DNA of 46,400 nt, taken from the NCBI RefSeq assembly GCF_903903185.1, contig NZ_CAIUXT010000092.1, positions 1 to 46,400 on the forward strand, in the 5' to 3' direction. Under the pieces are notes generated by a model. It did no database searches. It was not told the origin of the DNA and was given only the letters and a program-made list of their open reading frames with translations. Below are positions 36,824-46,099 of this stretch, in pieces (the first letter of the stretch is position 1; each line of letters starts with the position of its first letter). The position numbers and the translations under genes were made by a program. The DNA comes from an uncultured Rhodoblastus sp. (GTDB lineage: Bacteria; Pseudomonadota; Alphaproteobacteria; Rhizobiales; Beijerinckiaceae).

Positions 36824-37836
36824 CATTCCAGTTCGTGATAGGCGGCGGTGGCGTTACGCGGATTGAAATCGTCGAACAGCCGCCATTTGCCGCGCTCGGT
36901 CGCGGCGGCGGACCCGGCGGCCTCGCGAATGGTCCGCCCCTCGCGCAGCGCCTCGCCGACATCGTCGCGCAACCGGCGTAAATAGGCCTCCTCGGCTTCG
37001 GCCGCTTCGGGCCAGGCCACGGAGGCCGGGCCATGTCCTGGAACCGCCCGTTTCGCCTGCCGCTGTTTCAGCTTTTGCAGATTGTCCAGCCAGCCGGTCA
37101 ATTTGCCGTCCAGCGCCGGGATATGCCCTGAAAATAACAGGTCGCCCAAAAACAAGGCGCCGCTGGCCTCGTCGGTGATGGTGATATCGGCATTGGTATG
37201 GCCCGAGGGCCAGGATTCGAGTTTCAGCCGCCGGTTGCCGAGATCGATCTGCGTCTCTCCATCCACCAGCAGCGTCGGCGGCACGATCCTCGTTCCGGCG
37301 AATTCCTGTTCCCCGAGCAGATTTCGCGCGGCGTTGAGGTAATCGTCGGCATGGGCGGCCATCGCCGCAGGCAGCGCGCGATGGCCGACAAATTGCGGAC
37401 GATCCTCGACAAAGGCCGCGGCGCCGAGGATATGATCGGGATGGCCATGCGTAAAAATGACATAAAGGATCGGCTTGCTAGTCAGTGCGCGGATGGCGGC
37501 GCGCAATTTTCGCCCGATGGCAGGGCTTCCGCCGGTGTCGATGACGGCGACGCCGTCGCGGCCGATAATGAAGCCGCTATTGCTGATCTGGCCCGCGTTT
37601 TGCTTGTCGGTCAGGGCAATGACGCCGGGCAGGACATAGGCGCCCGGCGCGATTTCAATGGCAGCGGACGGCCCCGCTTGTCCCGGCAAGGCGCAAGCCC
37701 CGGAACCAGCGATCAACCCGGCGAAAACAACAGCTGCGAGACGTACGGAGAGGAAATATCGGTTCGCTTTTCTCGCGGCGGTCGCCGCGGGAGACCTGTA
37801 CCGACAGGCGCTTCGGAGCCTGACCTCGGGACTCAT
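36817..37836 (-). CDS. quinoprotein relay system zinc metallohydrolase
   Basis: A 339-residue exported protein of the metallo-beta-lactamase fold, related to SoxH and found with PQQ dehydrogenases. A hydrophobic export segment lies at about 32-49 (RLAAVVFAGLIAGSGACAL) after a long basic N-terminus. Zinc ligands are complete: HGHPDH (130-135 as HxHxDH), His213 (SGHTNADI), Asp232 (LFLGDLLFSGH) and His268 (VPGHGP). The start ATG at 37836 is the only in-frame candidate but has no good ribosome site. It is 274 bases upstream of xoxF on the same strand. Substrate unknown. Confidence 0.88.
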   Translation of the reverse strand: MSPEVRLRSACRYRSPAATAARKANRYFLSVRLAAVVFAGLIAGSGACALPGQAGPSAAIEIAPGAYVLPGVIALTDKQNAGQISNSGFIIGRDGVAVIDTGGSPAIGRKLRAAIRALTSKPILYVIFTHGHPDHILGAAAFVEDRPQFVGHRALPAAMAAHADDYLNAARNLLGEQEFAGTRIVPPTLLVDGETQIDLGNRRLKLESWPSGHTNADITITDEASGALFLGDLLFSGHIPALDGKLTGWLDNLQKLKQRQAKRAVPGHGPASVAWPEAAEAEEAYLRRLRDDVGEALREGRTIREAAGSAAATERGKWRLFDDFNPRNATAAYHELEWQ

Positions 37837-37862
37837 CGACGTTTCGTCAGAAGGAACAGGAT

Positions 37863-38096
37863 ATGTCCGTTTTCACCGCCGTGATCCTCGTTTGTCAACT
37901 CTCCACCCCACCGCAGGCCTGCGACGAGATGAACGCCGTCGACGTTATTTCCACCCAGGTGGAAAATGAACTGGCCTGCCTGCACGGCGGGCAGGAAGTC
38001 GTGGCGCGCGGCGCCCTGCGCGACGGCGTGGGCGATACGCTTTATGTAAAGACGATCTGCCGCAAGAACCGGACCGCCGCCCTCATTCGAGACTAG
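37863..38096 (+). CDS. 77-residue Cys-containing protein, unrecognised
   Basis: A short protein, MSVFTAVILVCQLSTPPQAC then DEMNAVDVISTQVENELACL, with four Cys (11, 20, 39, 66) and a mildly hydrophobic N-terminus that could be a short signal. AGGAACAGG stands just before the ATG. It is divergent from the metallohydrolase gene, with 26 bases between their starts, and lies ahead of the class III alcohol dehydrogenase. Small hypotheticals of this kind occur in Rhizobiales. Function unknown. Confidence 0.65.
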   Translation: MSVFTAVILVCQLSTPPQACDEMNAVDVISTQVENELACLHGGQEVVARGALRDGVGDTLYVKTICRKNRTAALIRD

Positions 38097-38244
38097 GACC
38101 TGCGCGGGTCAGGCTCAAGCCCTTCCTGCGCGCTTGACGCACGGCGTCTCTCAATTTGTTCTTAATGAGGCCGCCGGTCGTTGCGTGCGATGCTGGGCGC
38201 CCCTTTAATGGGTGGCCATTTGCTCCCATTAAAAGGTCGTTCCC

Positions 38245-39372
<1,128 letters not shown>

Positions 39373-39435
39373 TCCCGACGCGGCGCGCTCGGGCAGGCCG
39401 GCAACCTCCGATTTGTCGGTCCCCCTCGCATTTGG

Positions 39436-39589
39436 CAGGCTGCTGAAAAGTGCCTGGGTTAATCCCCCCGTGCTTCGAGACGCGATGTGTCGCATCGCTC
39501 CTCAGCATCAGGGGATCAATGGAATCAATAGGGTAGCCCTCATTGTGAGGAGGCCCTGAAAGGGCTGTCGCGGAGCCGTGCGCAGCCTG
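39436..39589. mobile_element. MITE-like element, copy 3 (eroded)
   Basis: Starts CAGGCTGCTGAAAA and ends GCAGCCTG, so only the outer eight bases of the terminal repeats still pair. The interior aligns in the same order as copy 1 (GTGCTTCGAGACGCGATGTG..., GGGGATCAATGGAATCAATA, GTAGCCCTCAT). The right end touches TCAG, which contains the complement of the next gene's TGA stop. The flanks TTGG and TCAG do not match, so the target duplication is lost or was never made. Confidence 0.7.
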
Positions 39590-40096
39590 TCAGGGCTGTT
39601 CTTTGAGGACGCGCCGCTCCAGCAGGTATTTCAGGCCGCGATCCCAGGTCTCATCGGTATTGCCGCGAATATCGACGCTGCCGCCCTTGAGCGTCTCACC
39701 GGTGGCGGCGTCCTCGATGCGGATGTTCAGGTTCAGGATCAGATTGCTGACCTTCTGCGTCCAGGCCACGATGGCGAGCTGCGCGCCGGCCTTTTTCGCC
39801 AGTTCGACCTCGCAGCCGTTGCAATCGTGGATATCCTTGACGGCGTCGATCTGGCTTGCGACCGGCGCGAGGTCGATGACGCGATACTGGCCGGTCTTTT
39901 CCAACGCCAGTTTCAACGCCGCAGTCATGCGCTGGATTCGCGCGGCTTCCTCGGGCGAGGTCTCCTGCGGCGAGGAATTGACGAAGACCGTGTCGAAGAC
40001 GGCGGCGGTCTTCGGTTCGTCGGCCCGCGCGCCAGCCGCCGCGCCGAAGGCATGAGCCGCCATCAGGGCGAGGATCAGAGGTTTTTTCATGCGCAT
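39590..40096 (-). CDS. DUF2380/DUF3280-type exported protein
   Basis: A 168-residue exported protein (signal peptide LILALMAAHAFGAAAGARA). The mature part reads TAAVFDTVFVNSSPQETSPE, YRVIDLAPVASQIDAV, a CNGC motif (IHDCNGCEVELAKKAGAQLA), IVAWTQKVSNLILNLNIRIE and ETWDRGLKYLLERRVL. Families of this type are frequent beside methanol or PQQ genes, but no activity is known. ATG at 40096 or 40090 may start it. Repeat copy 3 abuts its stop codon. Confidence 0.78.
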   Translation of the reverse strand: MRMKKPLILALMAAHAFGAAAGARADEPKTAAVFDTVFVNSSPQETSPEEAARIQRMTAALKLALEKTGQYRVIDLAPVASQIDAVKDIHDCNGCEVELAKKAGAQLAIVAWTQKVSNLILNLNIRIEDAATGETLKGGSVDIRGNTDETWDRGLKYLLERRVLKEQP

Positions 40097-40202
40097 GGGA
40101 TTCCGTCACAAGGTTGGGGCGGGAGGCCCGTCGCTGTTGGCAAGCTATCACGGCGCGGGCGCTCGGCAAGCCGCCGCTCGCGCTGGAACCGCGCCAGCCG
40201 AA

Positions 40203-41174
40203 TCATGGCGCGCCCGCCTCGCGCGGACCGGCGGCGATTCGCCCGGCCAGCAGGGTTCCCGACATCCAGGCGCCTTCGACGCGCGCGCCGACCAGCCAGT
40301 CGCCGCACAGGCCGAGCCGGCGGTCTGCATCCCACAAGGCGCCCGATCCCTCGACGCTCTCGACTCCGGCGCGCGCATAGCGCCACCGGTGCGCGCCGCG
40401 CGAGATCGTCGCCGGCAAGGCCAATCCGAGCCACTGCGAAAAAGCCGCCGACAGCGCGAGCGCCACCCATTCCGCGTCGGCTTCGAGATGACGCCGCGAC
40501 CAGTCGGGGCCCGCCTGAAGCACCCAGGCTTCGGGTCCGGTCCGCCCCGGCTTGGATCGATTGCGCGCCGCCCAGCCGAGGATGTCGGCCTCGCCGCCCT
40601 CAAGACAGTCCACAGCGGTCGGTAGAGTCTCGGCGAAAGCCAGCATCGCGGTCCAGCATGGCGCGCTCGGCGCCGAGGCCGCGCGCCCCGCGAAATCGGG
40701 CGCAACCGATGCGAGCAGGGCCGCCGCCTGTTCGGCGGGCGTTGCGACGACGGCGATATCGACAACGATGGACTCCCCTGCCCCCAAAACCAGCCGCCAG
40801 CCCGCGCTTGACCGCTCCAGCCGCGTCACGGGGGTCGCCCAGCGCGCCGACTGGCCCTCGGCCATCTGCCTTATCGGCGCGTTCATCGCCGGAACACCGA
40901 CATAGGCGCCCTCTCCCGCCGCCGGCCAGGGCGCGACCGCGCCGCGCGCCAGCCAGTCGTCCACCCGCGCCCGAAAAGCGGCGTCGCGCACCGTGAAATA
41001 TTGCGCGCCATGATCAAAACTGGCTTCGCCCGCCAATGTGGGGACGCGCCGCGTCGACATGCGCCCTCCCGGTCCCCGCCCTTTGTCGAACAGCGCCACA
41101 TCGTGACCCTGTCCCGCCAAACCCTCGGCGCAAGCCAGCCCCGCCATGCCTGCGCCAACAATCCCGATCTTCAC
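40203..41174 (-). CDS. renalase-like FAD-dependent oxidoreductase
   Basis: A 323-residue flavoprotein beginning MKIGIVGAGMAGLACAEGLA, the dinucleotide-binding GxGxxG (7-12), followed by the FAD motif ALFDKGRGPGGRMSTRR and FDHGAQYFTVRDAAFRARVD, which are typical of the renalase-like NAD(P)/FAD group. The C-terminus has the second FAD contact (RLGLCGDWLVGARVEGAWMS). The start is GTG at 41174 with GGGGGA eight to nine bases upstream. Natural substrate unknown. It lies 52 bases after the photolyase gene on the same strand and may be co-transcribed; this pairing is common. Confidence 0.87.
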   Translation of the reverse strand: MKIGIVGAGMAGLACAEGLAGQGHDVALFDKGRGPGGRMSTRRVPTLAGEASFDHGAQYFTVRDAAFRARVDDWLARGAVAPWPAAGEGAYVGVPAMNAPIRQMAEGQSARWATPVTRLERSSAGWRLVLGAGESIVVDIAVVATPAEQAAALLASVAPDFAGRAASAPSAPCWTAMLAFAETLPTAVDCLEGGEADILGWAARNRSKPGRTGPEAWVLQAGPDWSRRHLEADAEWVALALSAAFSQWLGLALPATISRGAHRWRYARAGVESVEGSGALWDADRRLGLCGDWLVGARVEGAWMSGTLLAGRIAAGPREAGAP

Positions 41175-41226
41175 CGAAAATTCCCCCGCAACAGCGTCTC
41201 AACCGGCGGCAGGGCGGCAAATTCGA

Positions 41227-42780
41227 TCATGCGGGAACTCCGGAACTTTGGGCTTTTTGATCGAGCCGGTCGAGAAAGGCGTCGGCCTCGGCGACGATCG
41301 CGGCTTCCCGCTCTTTCGGCCAAAGGCCAAGCGTGCGGTAGGGCATCGCCAGCCGTGGATTGCCCGAAAGCCGGTCTTTCTGACGGATCAGGAAAGCCCA
41401 GTAAAGAAAGTTGAACGGGCAGGCGCGCGGACCGGTCTTCTGTTTGACGTCGTAGGCGCAGCCTCGGCAATAGTCCGCCATCCGGTCGATATAGGCGCCC
41501 GAAGCCGCATAGGGCTTGGACGCCATTTGCCCGCCATCGGCAAAAATCGCCATGCCGAGCGTATTGGGCATTTCCACCCATTCATAGGCGTCGGCGTATA
41601 CCGCGAGATACCAGCGCTCGACTTCGCTTGGCGCGAGACCAGCCAGAAGCGCGAAGTTTCCGGTCACCATCAGCCGCTGGATATGATGCGCATAGGCGTA
41701 ACGCGCCGTGCCGAGAATCGTCTCGCGCAGACAGCGCATGTCGGTGTCGCCGGTCCAGTAGAACTCCGGCAGCTTACGGGTCGCCGCCAGCGCGTTGCGC
41801 TCCGCATATTCCGGCATCAGCGTCCAGTAGACGCCGCGCACATATTCCCGCCAGCCCAAAACCTGACGCACGAAGCCCTCGACCGCGTTCAACGGCGCGG
41901 CATTCGACTTCCAGGCGGTTTCAGCCGCGCGGCAGATTTCTGCAGGGGAAAGCAGCCCGAGGTTCAAGGCCGGCGCCAGCAGCGAATGGAACAGGAAGGG
42001 CGCGCCGGCTTTCATCGCGTCCTGGTAATCGCCGAATTCGGGCAGGCCATGGGCGATGAAATCTTCGAGCGCGCGCAAGGCATCGGCGCGCGTCACCGGC
42101 CAGCCGAATGCCTCCAGCGCGCCAAAATGATCGGGGAATCGCCGCTCGACCAGCGCCATGACCTCGCGCGTCGTCGCATCGGGCGGGAAGCGCAGCCGCG
42201 CGGGCGGAATGGTCCGCGCCGGCAGCCGCTTGCGGTTCGCGGCGTCATAGTTCCACTGGCCGCCCGCCGGCTGTCCGTCCTCCATCAGAATTCCATGTTC
42301 GCGCCGCATCTCGCGGTAGAAATGCTCCAGCCGCCAGCCGCGACGCCCTTTCGCCCAGGCGGCGAAGCGGGCGCGGCTGGCGAAGAAGCGTGTATCGGCG
42401 CGCACCTCGACTTGCGTTCCCGTCAGCGACGCCCAGCCCTCGGCCATTTTCTGCACGCGCCATTCGGAAGGTTCGGTCACGATAATACGATCCGGCCGAT
42501 GCCGCGCGACCGCGCGCTGGACCTCGCCGGTGAACCCCCCGGTGTTAAGCTTTGCATCGAGTTTTATGTAATCGACGTTCACGCCGCGCCGGCGCAACGT
42601 GTCGGCAAAGTGGCGCATCGCCGAGAGCGCCAGCACGATCTTCTGCTTGTGGTGGCGCACCCACGCGCTTTCCTCCTCGACCTCCATCATCAGGACGACG
42701 TCAGACCTTTCATCGATACCTGTCAACGCACTGAGGTTATCGGAAAGCTGGTCGCCGAGAACAATTCGCAAGTTGGTCAT
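41227..42780 (-). CDS. iron-sulfur bacterial cryptochrome/(6-4) photolyase-type protein
   Basis: A 517-residue member of the FeS-BCP group (PhrB-type), which bind FAD and a 4Fe-4S cluster and repair (6-4) photoproducts or act as photoreceptors. N-terminal domain [20 protein letters not shown]; central [22 protein letters not shown] region and [22 protein letters not shown]-binding [20 protein letters not shown] and [18 protein letters not shown]. Cluster cysteines [18 protein letters not shown] have the C-x2-C-x12-C spacing of PhrB, with a fourth (MRCLRE) further upstream. ATG overlaps the stop of the DUF2256 gene (ATGA). Confidence 0.92.
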   Translation of the reverse strand: MTNLRIVLGDQLSDNLSALTGIDERSDVVLMMEVEEESAWVRHHKQKIVLALSAMRHFADTLRRRGVNVDYIKLDAKLNTGGFTGEVQRAVARHRPDRIIVTEPSEWRVQKMAEGWASLTGTQVEVRADTRFFASRARFAAWAKGRRGWRLEHFYREMRREHGILMEDGQPAGGQWNYDAANRKRLPARTIPPARLRFPPDATTREVMALVERRFPDHFGALEAFGWPVTRADALRALEDFIAHGLPEFGDYQDAMKAGAPFLFHSLLAPALNLGLLSPAEICRAAETAWKSNAAPLNAVEGFVRQVLGWREYVRGVYWTLMPEYAERNALAATRKLPEFYWTGDTDMRCLRETILGTARYAYAHHIQRLMVTGNFALLAGLAPSEVERWYLAVYADAYEWVEMPNTLGMAIFADGGQMASKPYAASGAYIDRMADYCRGCAYDVKQKTGPRACPFNFLYWAFLIRQKDRLSGNPRLAMPYRTLGLWPKEREAAIVAEADAFLDRLDQKAQSSGVPA

Positions 42781-42953
42781 GGCGCCGGCGATCCCGGTCC
42801 GCGCGCCGATTGCGGCGGCGTCATGCGGCAGCGGTCGGAGCAATATTTGACGTTGTCCCAGTCACGCGCCCATTTCTTGCGCCAGACCAAAGGCCGCCGG
42901 CACTGGACACAGGTCTTGGTCGGCAGGTCGGCCTTGCGGCGCATCCGGGCCAT
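42777..42953 (-). CDS. DUF2256 small zinc-ribbon-like protein
   Basis: A 58-residue protein, [20 protein letters not shown], then [19 protein letters not shown]. The CVQC and CSDRC pairs form a likely zinc knuckle. DUF2256 proteins are regularly encoded next to photolyase-like genes, as here. AGGTGA lies just before the ATG at 42953. Its stop overlaps the photolyase start, and it begins four bases after the DCC protein's stop, so the three form a tight operon. Function unknown. Confidence 0.9.
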   Translation of the reverse strand: MARMRRKADLPTKTCVQCRRPLVWRKKWARDWDNVKYCSDRCRMTPPQSARGPGSPAP

Positions 42954-42957
42954 GCGA

Positions 42958-43344
42958 TCACCTGCGCGCGGGCCGGACGCGTCCTAACAGCCGCGAGATG
43001 AAGGGCCGGACCGGAAGAAACATCCGGTAGCCAAACTCCATCACCGGCAAGGCGCCCGGCAGCGACGCGGCGCGCGCCGCCCAGCGCCACCCGCCCGGCA
43101 GGCTCTTCCACACCTCGACGAAACCCGCCGCGCCGGAGACGACGCGCCCATCGCCGGCGCGCACATGAAACCGCTCCATCGCCCGCTGCCGGGTCACGCC
43201 TTCGGGAGTTGCGGCGTCGGCTTGCGAGACATCGACAAAGCAAATCGCGTCGGTTTCGTCCTTGCGGCGGTAATAGCCGATTTCCGCCCGACAGAGCGGA
43301 CAGGAGCCGTCGAAATAGACCGTCGATTTCGAGCCTTCCGACAT
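42958..43344 (-). CDS. DCC-family thiol-disulfide oxidoreductase-like protein (DUF393)
   Basis: A 128-residue protein with the DCC signature near its start: [19 protein letters not shown] (Cys15, Cys18). The rest reads [32 protein letters not shown] and ends in a basic tail after [24 protein letters not shown] lies seven bases before the ATG. It is the first gene of the run DCC-DUF2256-photolyase-renalase-like. Redox activity is inferred from the CxxC. Confidence 0.9.
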   Translation of the reverse strand: MSEGSKSTVYFDGSCPLCRAEIGYYRRKDETDAICFVDVSQADAATPEGVTRQRAMERFHVRAGDGRVVSGAAGFVEVWKSLPGGWRWAARAASLPGALPVMEFGYRMFLPVRPFISRLLGRVRPARR

Positions 43345-43369
43345 CGCGCAACTCTCCTGTATGGGGCGT

Positions 43370-44005
43370 TCAGTTGACCAGCACGGGGGACTGACGCAAA
43401 TAGGTCTTGTCCTCGATCTGTTTTACGAGGAAGTCGGCGACGTCCGCGCGCGAGACGATCCCGTTGCGCCAAAGCGACGGCTCGGCAAGAACCTTGTAGC
43501 GTCCGGTCCTGGGTCCGCCGGTCAGGACGCCGGGCCGCGCAATCGTCCATTCCAACCCGCTTTCCTCGATCAGGCGCTCCTGCACGCTCTTGTCGTCATA
43601 GGCGCGGCCAAGGATAAGCTGGAACGGCAGGCGCTGAAGGCAGCCGATATGCGCGCGGCTTTCGCCGGCGCCAAAACCGGTCACACAAATCAGACGCTTG
43701 ACGCCTTTGACGTCCATCGCCGCGATCAGCACCCGGGTCGCGTCCGAGAAAAGGCTTACCGGTTTGAACAAATCGCCCGCCGCCACGCCGAGAGCCTCGA
43801 TCACGACGTCCACCCCGTTCAGGGCGGCCTCGACGTCCACGGTGCTCAAGGCGTCGCCGCGAACTTTTTCGAGATTGGGATGCGAAAGCGCCATTCCGGC
43901 GGCGGAGCGCGCGAGCGCGCGAACGCGGTAGCCGGCCTGGAGAGCCTGGCGCGCCGTCTCCAGCCCGATGCCCTTGCTGGCGCCGATGATCAGTACCTGC
44001 ATCAT
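43370..44005 (-). CDS. NAD(P)-binding atypical short-chain reductase
   Basis: A 211-residue NAD(P)H-binding protein beginning MMQVLIIGASKGIGLETARQ, then YRVRALARSA, VVIEALGVAAGDLFKP, RLICVTGFGAGESRAH and LEWTIARPGVLTGGPRTGRY, the pattern of the atypical SDR family PF13460. GGAAGG stands before the double ATG (44005/44002). It is 25 bases upstream of the DCC gene and probably heads that operon. Substrate unknown. Confidence 0.87.
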   Translation of the reverse strand: MMQVLIIGASKGIGLETARQALQAGYRVRALARSAAGMALSHPNLEKVRGDALSTVDVEAALNGVDVVIEALGVAAGDLFKPVSLFSDATRVLIAAMDVKGVKRLICVTGFGAGESRAHIGCLQRLPFQLILGRAYDDKSVQERLIEESGLEWTIARPGVLTGGPRTGRYKVLAEPSLWRNGIVSRADVADFLVKQIEDKTYLRQSPVLVN

Positions 44006-44279
44006 GGAAACCTTCCCGAAGCCGGGCGAAGAATATTTTGCCCTTGCCGTTCCCAGATCATACGCTCGGAAGGCCTGTTTGGATTGGCCTTGCCGCGCGT
44101 TCAAGGCTTGCCCGATGTCACTGCGCGGCGGCGGCGGGACCAGAACGCCCCCCGTCGAACGGATGAGGGCAAATGCGGCGGCCCTGTCGCGGCGCGGCCT
44201 TGACATGGCAGGGACATCAGAGGACTCTCAGCCTCCAAAGTGGAGCAAATCCACAGAAAAAATCGATGGGGAAGCGTTC

Positions 44280-44561
44280 ATGATATCGGCTTTATCGCAG
44301 AACAGGCGGCGCCTGTTCTCATTGTCCGCGCTTGTCATCGGCTCGATGATCGGCGCCGGAAACTTCCCGATTCCCCAGACCTTCGCGGTCCAGATGGACC
44401 CGCCCGGCTCGAACATGACTTGGCTCATGGCCATGGCCGGCATGTGCGCGCTGGCGCGGGTTTTTCAGGCCCTCGCCGAACGCAAGCCCGATCCGGACGC
44501 GGGCGTCCCAAGCCTGTGCGCGAGCGGGTTTCGGCGCATGTCCGGGCGGTCTGTCGGTTAG
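44280..44561 (+). pseudogene. truncated copy of the arcD-type permease
   Basis: A 93-codon frame from ATG 44280 reads SALVIGSMIGAGNFPIPQTF and then ALARVFQALAERKPDPDAGV. This aligns with the first 80 residues of the full permease that starts 32 bases downstream (TAMVIGSMVGAGIFNLPGRF, MLARVFQALAEKRPDIDAGV). After DAGV the similarity stops and a TAG ends the frame. Only two membrane helices remain, so transport is impossible on its own. It has its own GGGGAAG ribosome site. It is best explained as a decayed tandem duplicate. Confidence 0.82.
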
Positions 44562-44593
44562 GGTTGGGCGATGACCGGAAGGGAAGGCTCGCG

Positions 44594-46024
44594 ATGAGTT
44601 CTGAACAGCAAAAAATGCCGCTCTCCTCGCTGACCGCCATGGTGATCGGGTCGATGGTCGGCGCCGGCATTTTCAACCTGCCCGGCCGGTTCGCGACGGC
44701 GACGGGCCCCTTCGGCGCGCTGATCGCCTGGGCGATCGCCGGCACCGGCATGTATATGCTGGCGCGCGTGTTCCAGGCGCTCGCGGAAAAGCGGCCGGAT
44801 ATCGACGCCGGCGTGTTCGCCTACGCCAAAGCCGGCTTTGGCGATTACGTCGGCTTTCTGTCGGCCTTCGGCTACTGGATCGGCAGCGTCCTCGGCAACA
44901 CCTTTTATTGGGTGCTGATCACCGCGACTCTCGGCAGGTTCTTTCCCGAAATATTCGGGGAAGGAACCAACGCAACCGCGATCGGCGTTTCGCTCATCGG
45001 CGTCTGGGCGTTCCATTTCCTGATCTTGCGCGGCGTCAAGGAAGCGACCTTCATCAACAAGGTCGTCACCGTCGCCAAGATCGTTCCGCTCATCGTCGCG
45101 GTCCTGATTTTCGTCTTCTTCTTCAATTATGCGCAGTTTTCGCAGAACTTCTTCGGCGGCGTCGGGATGCCGGAAAAGACCCTGCTCGCGCAGGTGCGCG
45201 ACACCATGCTGATCACGGTGTTCGTGTTCATTGGCATCGAAGGCGCGAGCGTCTACTCCCGTTTCGCCACGAAGCGCTCGGATGTCGGCGCGGCGACCAT
45301 CCTTGGATTCGTCGGCGTCACCGGCCTTATGGTCGCGGTCACGCTGCTACCATACGCCACCGCGCCCCGCGCGGCGATCGCCGGCGTTGCGAACCCGTCG
45401 CTGGCGGGCGCACTGGAACTCGTGGTCGGACACTGGGGCGCGGTGATGATCTCCATAGGCGTGCTGGTCTCGGTGCTCGGCGCCTTCCTTGCCTGGACGC
45501 TCATATGCGCCGAAGTGCTGTTCGCCGCAGCCAAGTCGGGCGATATGCCGCGGCTGTTTGCGACGCAGAACAGCAATGAAGTTCCAACGCTTGCGCTTTG
45601 GGTCTCCAACATCGTCGTTTCGCTTTTCATCATCTCGACCTACTGGTCCCAGGACGCATTCAACTTCATGCTCGACATGACCAGCGTGACGACGCTGCTG
45701 CCTTATCTGCTTGTCGCAGGGTATGGCGTGCTGCTGGCGCGCAGCGGCGTCGGCTACGAGAAGACGCCGGATGAGCGCGGCCGCGACCAGATCATCGCGG
45801 GGATCGCCGTCATCTACGTGATCTTCATGTTCATCGCCGCCGGCCTGAAATACGTGCTTCTGGTGACGGTCCTCTTCGCGCCGGGGACAATCCTCTATTT
45901 CTGGGCGCGGCGGGAACAGAACGCGCGTCTGTTCACCCCGGTCGAACTCGGTATTTTCGCTGTCGTGATCGTCGGGGCCGCCATCGGCGTCTACGGCCTG
46001 GCGACCGGGCTTATTACGCCCTGA
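44594..46024 (+). CDS. arcD: arginine/ornithine antiporter (APC superfamily)
   Basis: A 476-residue membrane protein of the basic amino acid/polyamine antiporter family with about 12 helices. The first helix has the substrate motif VIGSMVGAGIFNLPGRF; further helices include LIAWAIAGTGMYMLARVF, VFVFIGIEGASVYSRFA and LVSVLGAFLAWTLICAEVLF. It probably swaps external arginine for ornithine. The arginine deiminase gene follows 75 bases later, which supports this substrate. ATG at 44594 fits the family start. Confidence 0.9.
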   Translation: MSSEQQKMPLSSLTAMVIGSMVGAGIFNLPGRFATATGPFGALIAWAIAGTGMYMLARVFQALAEKRPDIDAGVFAYAKAGFGDYVGFLSAFGYWIGSVLGNTFYWVLITATLGRFFPEIFGEGTNATAIGVSLIGVWAFHFLILRGVKEATFINKVVTVAKIVPLIVAVLIFVFFFNYAQFSQNFFGGVGMPEKTLLAQVRDTMLITVFVFIGIEGASVYSRFATKRSDVGAATILGFVGVTGLMVAVTLLPYATAPRAAIAGVANPSLAGALELVVGHWGAVMISIGVLVSVLGAFLAWTLICAEVLFAAAKSGDMPRLFATQNSNEVPTLALWVSNIVVSLFIISTYWSQDAFNFMLDMTSVTTLLPYLLVAGYGVLLARSGVGYEKTPDERGRDQIIAGIAVIYVIFMFIAAGLKYVLLVTVLFAPGTILYFWARREQNARLFTPVELGIFAVVIVGAAIGVYGLATGLITP

Positions 46025-46099
46025 TTTGGTCGGGACGTGAGAATTCATATGGAAAACGCGTCCAGTGCGCGCGCACGAAAACAGGTCAAGAAGGGTGAA

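Noticed and set aside
39578..40996. Plus-strand open frame over the DUF2380 and renalase-like genes
   Set aside because: Shadow frame; it changes to Arg/Pro/Ala low complexity and crosses two well-supported minus-strand genes.
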